Source: Erysipelothrix sp. (GTDB taxonomy: Bacteria; Bacillota_I; Bacilli_A; Erysipelotrichales; Erysipelotrichaceae). Taken from it: a stretch of 43,528 bases of DNA. Shown piece by piece: positions 36,586-43,528 of the stretch. The first letter of the stretch is position 1, and each line of letters opens with the position of its first letter. The notes beneath the pieces were generated by a model. The model was given only the letters and a program-made list of their open reading frames with translations, searched no databases and had not been told where the DNA came from. The position numbers and the translations under genes are program-made. The DNA lies in NCBI GenBank assembly GCA_018335655.1, contig JAGXRX010000038.1:1-43528 (forward strand). Reading direction: 5' to 3'.

Positions 36586-36769
36586 TGCTTCATGGTTAAT
36601 GAAAGCAGTTGGGCTAGGATTTCAAATTGCGTTCACGTTATTAGCGTGTGTGCTTCTTGGTCTTTGGCTTGATAACTGGCTTAACACAAAACCATGGATG
36701 CTTATCTTAGGAGTAGTATTAGGATTAGTTAATGTATTTAAGATCTTGTTTGATTGGAGCAAAACATGA
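36572..36769 (+). CDS. atpZ: AtpZ/AtpI-like small membrane protein
   Basis: About 65 residues with two membrane helices ([22 protein letters not shown] and [19 protein letters not shown]) around a short loop LNTKPW, the pattern of AtpZ (ATPase_gene1) proteins at the head of atp operons. They help F-ATP synthase assembly or Mg2+/Ca2+ supply. The start is uncertain: TTG 36572 has an AGGGGAT box, ATG 36554 and ATG 36599 lack good sites. It overlaps upp and shares ATGA with the next gene. Confidence 0.8.
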   Translation: MEPSNASWLMKAVGLGFQIAFTLLACVLLGLWLDNWLNTKPWMLILGVVLGLVNVFKILFDWSKT

Positions 36770-37125
36770 CAACTAACCCGTTTGTACAATCAAATGAACT
36801 TAAGATTATATATGGAATTGCAATTATAGTAAGTATTATCAAGTTGAATATTGGAATAGGTTTTATTGTTGGTCTTACAGCTTCTTTGGTTCACCAGTTG
36901 CTATTTGCGAGATATGTCGATAAAATACTATTCGAAGAAAAATTCTCAGTATTCATATTTACTATAGGATACATATTTCGCTTCATGATTTTAGCAGCAG
37001 CAATTGCATCTGCATTTCTATTGCCTGATTATATCAGCATCTATGGTGTAATATTTGGCCTGTTTGTGCTAAAATTATGGTTATATGTGAAAGAATTAGC
37101 ATTAAAGAAAGGAGAGAACCGTTGA
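36766..37125 (+). CDS. atpI: ATP synthase subunit I (AtpI)
   Basis: 119 residues from ATG 36766 (TTGGAGC box); overlaps atpZ by 4. Four membrane helices by eye, a short charged middle (RYVDKILFEEKF) and a Lys-rich C-terminus. Position before atpB and topology fit the AtpI assembly factor for the c-ring; sequence similarity is low in this family, so the call relies on context. TTGA overlap with atpB. Confidence 0.78.
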   Translation: MTTNPFVQSNELKIIYGIAIIVSIIKLNIGIGFIVGLTASLVHQLLFARYVDKILFEEKFSVFIFTIGYIFRFMILAAAIASAFLLPDYISIYGVIFGLFVLKLWLYVKELALKKGENR

Positions 37126-37844
37126 ATGAATTTCTCGAATGGGCAGTGACGACTCCTCTACAAGTTGAAGTGATTTCAATTTGGATTATCACTGGACTCA
37201 TTATTGCTTTGGTTTTTGCAGTTAATCATGCAATTAAAAAAGCTGATGTTATGGCAAAACCAACTGGATTTGTCTTACTTGGAGTACTGATTGTACAAAC
37301 GTTTAGTACCATCACAAGAGACAATATGGGAAAAAACAATGCTTCGGGTTACGCTCCTTATATTGGAGCACTAGCATTATTCCTACTATTCAGTAATATT
37401 TCAGGCTTATTTGGATTAGCTCAACCAACCGCGAATTATAGTGTTACCTTAACACTCGCATTAATATCGTTTGTGTTGATACAACGAGCTGTATTTAAGA
37501 CGAATGGATTTGTGAAGTATTTTACCCGCTTATTTGAGCCATATCCTGTATTCTTCATTATGAATTTCTTTGGAGCAGTTGCTCCACTTGTCTCAATGTC
37601 TCTTCGTTTATTTGGAAACATTACAGGTGGAACAATTATCATGATGTTGTTTTACACATTTACAGGTTATATATCGGGGTTTATCCCAGTTATTGGACAA
37701 TTTGATTTTATTGGTCCACTTGTCGCCCCATTCTTACATGCTTACTTTGACTTATTTGTAGGATTTATTCAAATGTATGTCTTCATCTCATTAACTACGG
37801 TCTTTGTAGCTAATGAATTACCATCAGAAACAGAAACAACCTAA
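37122..37844 (+). CDS. atpB: ATP synthase F0 subunit a
   Basis: 240 residues starting at TTG 37122, which has an excellent AAAGGAGAG box six bases upstream and overlaps the atpI stop (TTGA). The next in-frame ATG start would lose the N-terminal helix. Several membrane helices; the essential Arg is in SMSLRLFGNITGG, and the C-terminal half has LHAYFDLFVGFIQMYVFISLT. It forms the ion half-channels against the c-ring. Confidence 0.95.
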   Translation: MNEFLEWAVTTPLQVEVISIWIITGLIIALVFAVNHAIKKADVMAKPTGFVLLGVLIVQTFSTITRDNMGKNNASGYAPYIGALALFLLFSNISGLFGLAQPTANYSVTLTLALISFVLIQRAVFKTNGFVKYFTRLFEPYPVFFIMNFFGAVAPLVSMSLRLFGNITGGTIIMMLFYTFTGYISGFIPVIGQFDFIGPLVAPFLHAYFDLFVGFIQMYVFISLTTVFVANELPSETETT

Positions 37845-37860
37845 AAGGAGAAAATTGAAT

Positions 37861-38094
37861 ATGGATATCGCACGTGGATTAATCGCTATTGGCGCAGGAA
37901 TTGCAGTATTAACTGGTACTATGACAGGTGCTGGACAAGGATATGCAGCAGGAAAAGCTGTTGAAGCAGTAGGTCGTAACCCAGAAGCTGAATCAAAAAT
38001 TCGTTCTATGTTAATTCTTGGTGCTGCGATTGCGGAAACCGCAGCAATTTATGGATTGCTAATTTCATTCTTATTATTGTTCGTATACCAATAA
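37861..38094 (+). CDS. atpE: ATP synthase F0 subunit c (Na+-type ligand set)
   Basis: 77 residues, a helical hairpin. The outer helix carries GQGYAAGKAVEAVGRNPEA (loop RNP), the second helix ILGAAIAETAAIYGLLI with the ion-carrying Glu59. Gln26, Glu59, Thr60 and Tyr64 occupy the positions that bind Na+ in Ilyobacter-type c-rings (Gln32, Glu65, Ser66, Tyr70 there), while the Pro28 of Ilyobacter is Thr here. A TTG at 37855 could add two residues. GGAG box at 37847-37850. Confidence 0.96.
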   Translation: MDIARGLIAIGAGIAVLTGTMTGAGQGYAAGKAVEAVGRNPEAESKIRSMLILGAAIAETAAIYGLLISFLLLFVYQ

Positions 38095-38119
38095 GACACA
38101 CTCATGAAGGAGGATGCAC

Positions 38120-38625
38120 ATGATCAATATTGATATCATGGGCAAATTGTTTCCTGACTTGAGAACGATGTTGGTGCAACTCGCAGCGACTGGAGTATTG
38201 TTTTACCTATTCCGTAAATACTTATGGAATACGGTAAGTGAATACTTACAAAAGCGCAGTGAGTTTATGCAACAACAATTACTCGATGCGAAACAAGCTA
38301 ATGAAGAAGCCCAAACAACGCTAGAACAATCAAAAGTAGAACTACAACGTGCTGCACAAGAAGCAACACGAATTATTGAGCGTGGAAGTAATGAAGGTAA
38401 ACGTGTTAAAGAAGAAGTTATAAGTGATGCAAAACAACAAGCGTCATTTAAACTTGAATCAGCACGTCAACAGATTATTGCGGAAAGAGCTTCAATGATG
38501 AGTGATGTTCAAAAAGAAATCGTCGATGTGGCGATCCTTGCTAGTGAAAAATTACTAAGAAATGTCGTGGATGCTAAAGCTGATGAAGCGCTACTTGAAG
38601 CTTATGTTAAGGATGTTTTAAAATC

Positions 38626-38629
<4 letters not shown>
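38120..38629 (+). CDS. atpF: ATP synthase F0 subunit b
   Basis: 169 residues from ATG 38120 (AAGGAGG box; ATG 38114 is too close to it). One N-terminal membrane helix (LVQLAATGVLFYLFRKYLW), then a long charged coiled coil rich in Gln/Ala/Glu, forming the peripheral stalk with delta. It ends in a GTGA overlap with atpH. Confidence 0.95.
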
Positions 38630-40684
<2,055 letters not shown>

Positions 40685-40685
40685 C

Positions 40686-41519
40686 ATGCCACTTGGTAAA
40701 CAAGCCATAAAGCGTCGAATTCGCTCCGTCTTAGCAACTAAGAAGATTACACAAGCGATGGAGTTAATTTCGATATCTAAATACCAAAAACAAAAAGCAC
40801 TTCTAGAGCGAAACAAAAACTATGCCGATTCATTACTCGATATGGTGGCTGATATTGCATCGAGCTCATATGTGGAAGATGTCTTTTGGCTTGATGAAAG
40901 AGAAGACACAAATCCTTGTGTTATCTTAATCACTTCGGATTTAGGACTTTGTGGAGGGTACAACAGTAACGTACTAAAAATATTCAAACAAGTACCTTCA
41001 ATTAATCAATGCATTGCGATTGGTTATAAAGGAGTTCGATATACTACAGCACGAGGTTATAAGGTTATCCCATTAAGTTCTGAGGGATTAAATATGGCCA
41101 TCATTAATGAAGTGATGAGTAATATATATGATCAAATCAAACTCGATGAGATTACTTCAATTCATGTTGTGTATACAGAGTTTATAAATAGTGTTAACTT
41201 TGAACCTAAATCAGTAAGATTATACCCATTCACTGTTCCAGAAAAGGAAAAGACATCCTTAATGGCAGAAACTATTTTCGAACCATCAGGTTCAGATATT
41301 CTTAATCAACTTATTCCAATGACAATTTCATCCAGTATCTATCGTATGTATCTATCATCCAAAGCTTCTGAGCAAGCCGCTCGTCGCTTAGCGATGGAAA
41401 ATGCTACTGATAATGCTCAAGAAATTATCGAAAATCTAACGCTTAAGTTTAATCAATCAAGACAAGCTGCAATTACTCAAGAGATTTCTGAAATTGTGGC
41501 TGGTGCTGACGCACTGTAA
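40686..41519 (+). CDS. atpG: ATP synthase F1 subunit gamma
   Basis: 277 residues. The N-terminal helix AIKRRIRSVLATKKITQAME and the C-terminal MENATDNAQEIIENLTLKFN with RQAAITQEISEIVAGADAL form the rotating coiled coil; LITSDLGLCGGYNSNV is the central conserved segment. One base after the atpA stop. Confidence 0.97.
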   Translation: MPLGKQAIKRRIRSVLATKKITQAMELISISKYQKQKALLERNKNYADSLLDMVADIASSSYVEDVFWLDEREDTNPCVILITSDLGLCGGYNSNVLKIFKQVPSINQCIAIGYKGVRYTTARGYKVIPLSSEGLNMAIINEVMSNIYDQIKLDEITSIHVVYTEFINSVNFEPKSVRLYPFTVPEKEKTSLMAETIFEPSGSDILNQLIPMTISSSIYRMYLSSKASEQAARRLAMENATDNAQEIIENLTLKFNQSRQAAITQEISEIVAGADAL

Positions 41520-42925
<1,406 letters not shown>

Positions 42926-42926
<1 letters not shown>

Positions 42927-43309
42927 TGTTTAAGGTTCAAGTGATTACTCCTCTAGGAGACAATAAAACGATTGAAACTAATATTCTGAATGTACGTACA
43001 TCCAATGGAGATATTGGTATTCTTGCGAATCATATGCCAATTGTCGCAATGTTACAAATATCAATGATGAGTACAATAGAATCTGATGGTCGTCATCGAT
43101 ATGCTCTTGCGGGTGGAGTTCTTTACTTTGCAAACAACGTGGCAACGATACTTACAGATGCTATTGAACGTAGTGATGAAATTGATATTGAGCGTGCACA
43201 ACGAGCTAAAGATCGTGCAGAAAAAGCCATTAAAGACCCTAATAGTGATATTAAGAAAGCGGAAGTGTCACTCAAACGTGCACTAAACCGAATTGACGTT
43301 GCATCATGA
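42926..43309 (+). CDS. atpC: ATP synthase F1 subunit epsilon
   Basis: 127 residues. N-terminal beta sandwich (FKVQVITPLGDNKTIETNI, then SNGDIGILANHMPIVAML) and a C-terminal helical hairpin (ERAQRAKDRAEKAI) that can inhibit ATP hydrolysis. It overlaps atpD by one base and the DUF1146 gene by four. Confidence 0.95.
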
Positions 43310-43506
43310 TTCAACTTGAACCCATTGTAAATGTATTGCTGCATTTCTTTGGCTTCTTTGTAGCAATGTATGGATTATCTGCAATCCACTTTGAAAAAGC
43401 ACTTCGACAAGGAAGAACATTTCAAGCTCAAGTCTTATACATTGGCTTAAGTATGGGACTTGGATACCTTATCGCTCAATTTCTTAAACAATTAATGTTG
43501 CCTTAA
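43306..43506 (+). CDS. DUF1146 (YwzB-like) small membrane protein
   Basis: 66 residues with two membrane helices (residues ~6-24 and ~43-62) and a central basic stretch FEKALRQGRTFQAQ. Size, topology and place near the end of the atp operon match DUF1146/YwzB of Firmicutes. Function unknown; co-transcription with atp genes (ATGA overlap with atpC) suggests a membrane-assembly link, which is inference. Confidence 0.8.
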   Translation: MIQLEPIVNVLLHFFGFFVAMYGLSAIHFEKALRQGRTFQAQVLYIGLSMGLGYLIAQFLKQLMLP

Positions 43507-43528
43507 CTCCACGAGTTGAGGCTTTTTT
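43500..43528 (+). terminator. Terminator of the rpiB-atp operon
   Basis: GCCTTAACTC (43500-43509) pairs with GAGTTGAGGC (43513-43522), one G-U, loop CAC, then at least six T to the window end. It includes the last stop codon. Confidence 0.9.

Overview
The window is a contiguous piece of a low-GC Bacillota-type chromosome using the standard bacterial code: TGA is a real stop at many ATGA gene overlaps, and Trp is TGG. The conserved order rpoE(delta)-pyrG-fba-murA-rpmE-tdk-prfA-prmC-rpiB-glyA-upp-atp is the Firmicutes one. Together with a walled cell (murA, a sortase-type surface protein) and InlB-like repeat proteins it suggests an Erysipelotrichia-like organism. The class is inference; the phylum is well supported. 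No tRNA, rRNA, CRISPR, transposon or phage gene was seen.

Layout. 1-2525: 3' end of mutL, then miaA, tcdA and msrA, tightly overlapping. 2591-7720: a GT2 glycosyltransferase facing an iron-dependent alcohol dehydrogenase, an ABC ATPase/permease pair, and a strongly promoted lipoprotein made of two copies of one domain. 7700-12018: rarA divergent from dtd-folD-DUF951-ychF, then the c-di-AMP receptor darA. 12105-17523: an accessory surface block with a SARP/BTAD-like regulator, a c-di-GMP-I riboswitch plus terminator ahead of an 886-residue InlB-repeat wall-anchored protein, then two tandem c-di-GMP-I riboswitches ahead of a secreted CAP-domain protein. 17606-22420: gltX, an HD phosphohydrolase, an aminopeptidase P and a PAS-GGDEF diguanylate cyclase, apparently one operon. 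22627-25016: DUF1934, argS, rpoE. 25145-25921: a membrane-protein ORF interrupted by one in-frame TGA. 26033-34243: pyrG with a CTP-attenuator-like leader, fba, murA, rpmE, tdk-MATE-prfA-prmC. 34298-43528: rpiB-glyA-upp-atpZIBEFHAGDC-DUF1146, almost every junction overlapping, ending in a terminator.

How it fits together. The most interesting part is a compact c-di-GMP circuit: three riboswitch aptamers controlling two exported proteins, with a c-di-GMP synthase a few kb downstream in a housekeeping operon. In the first riboswitch the aptamer's conserved 3' element is also the 5' arm of the terminator, which predicts that c-di-GMP turns the surface protein on. Other notable points are the GGGC-start pyrG leader, a c-ring with Na+-type ligands, and the interrupted ORF before pyrG.
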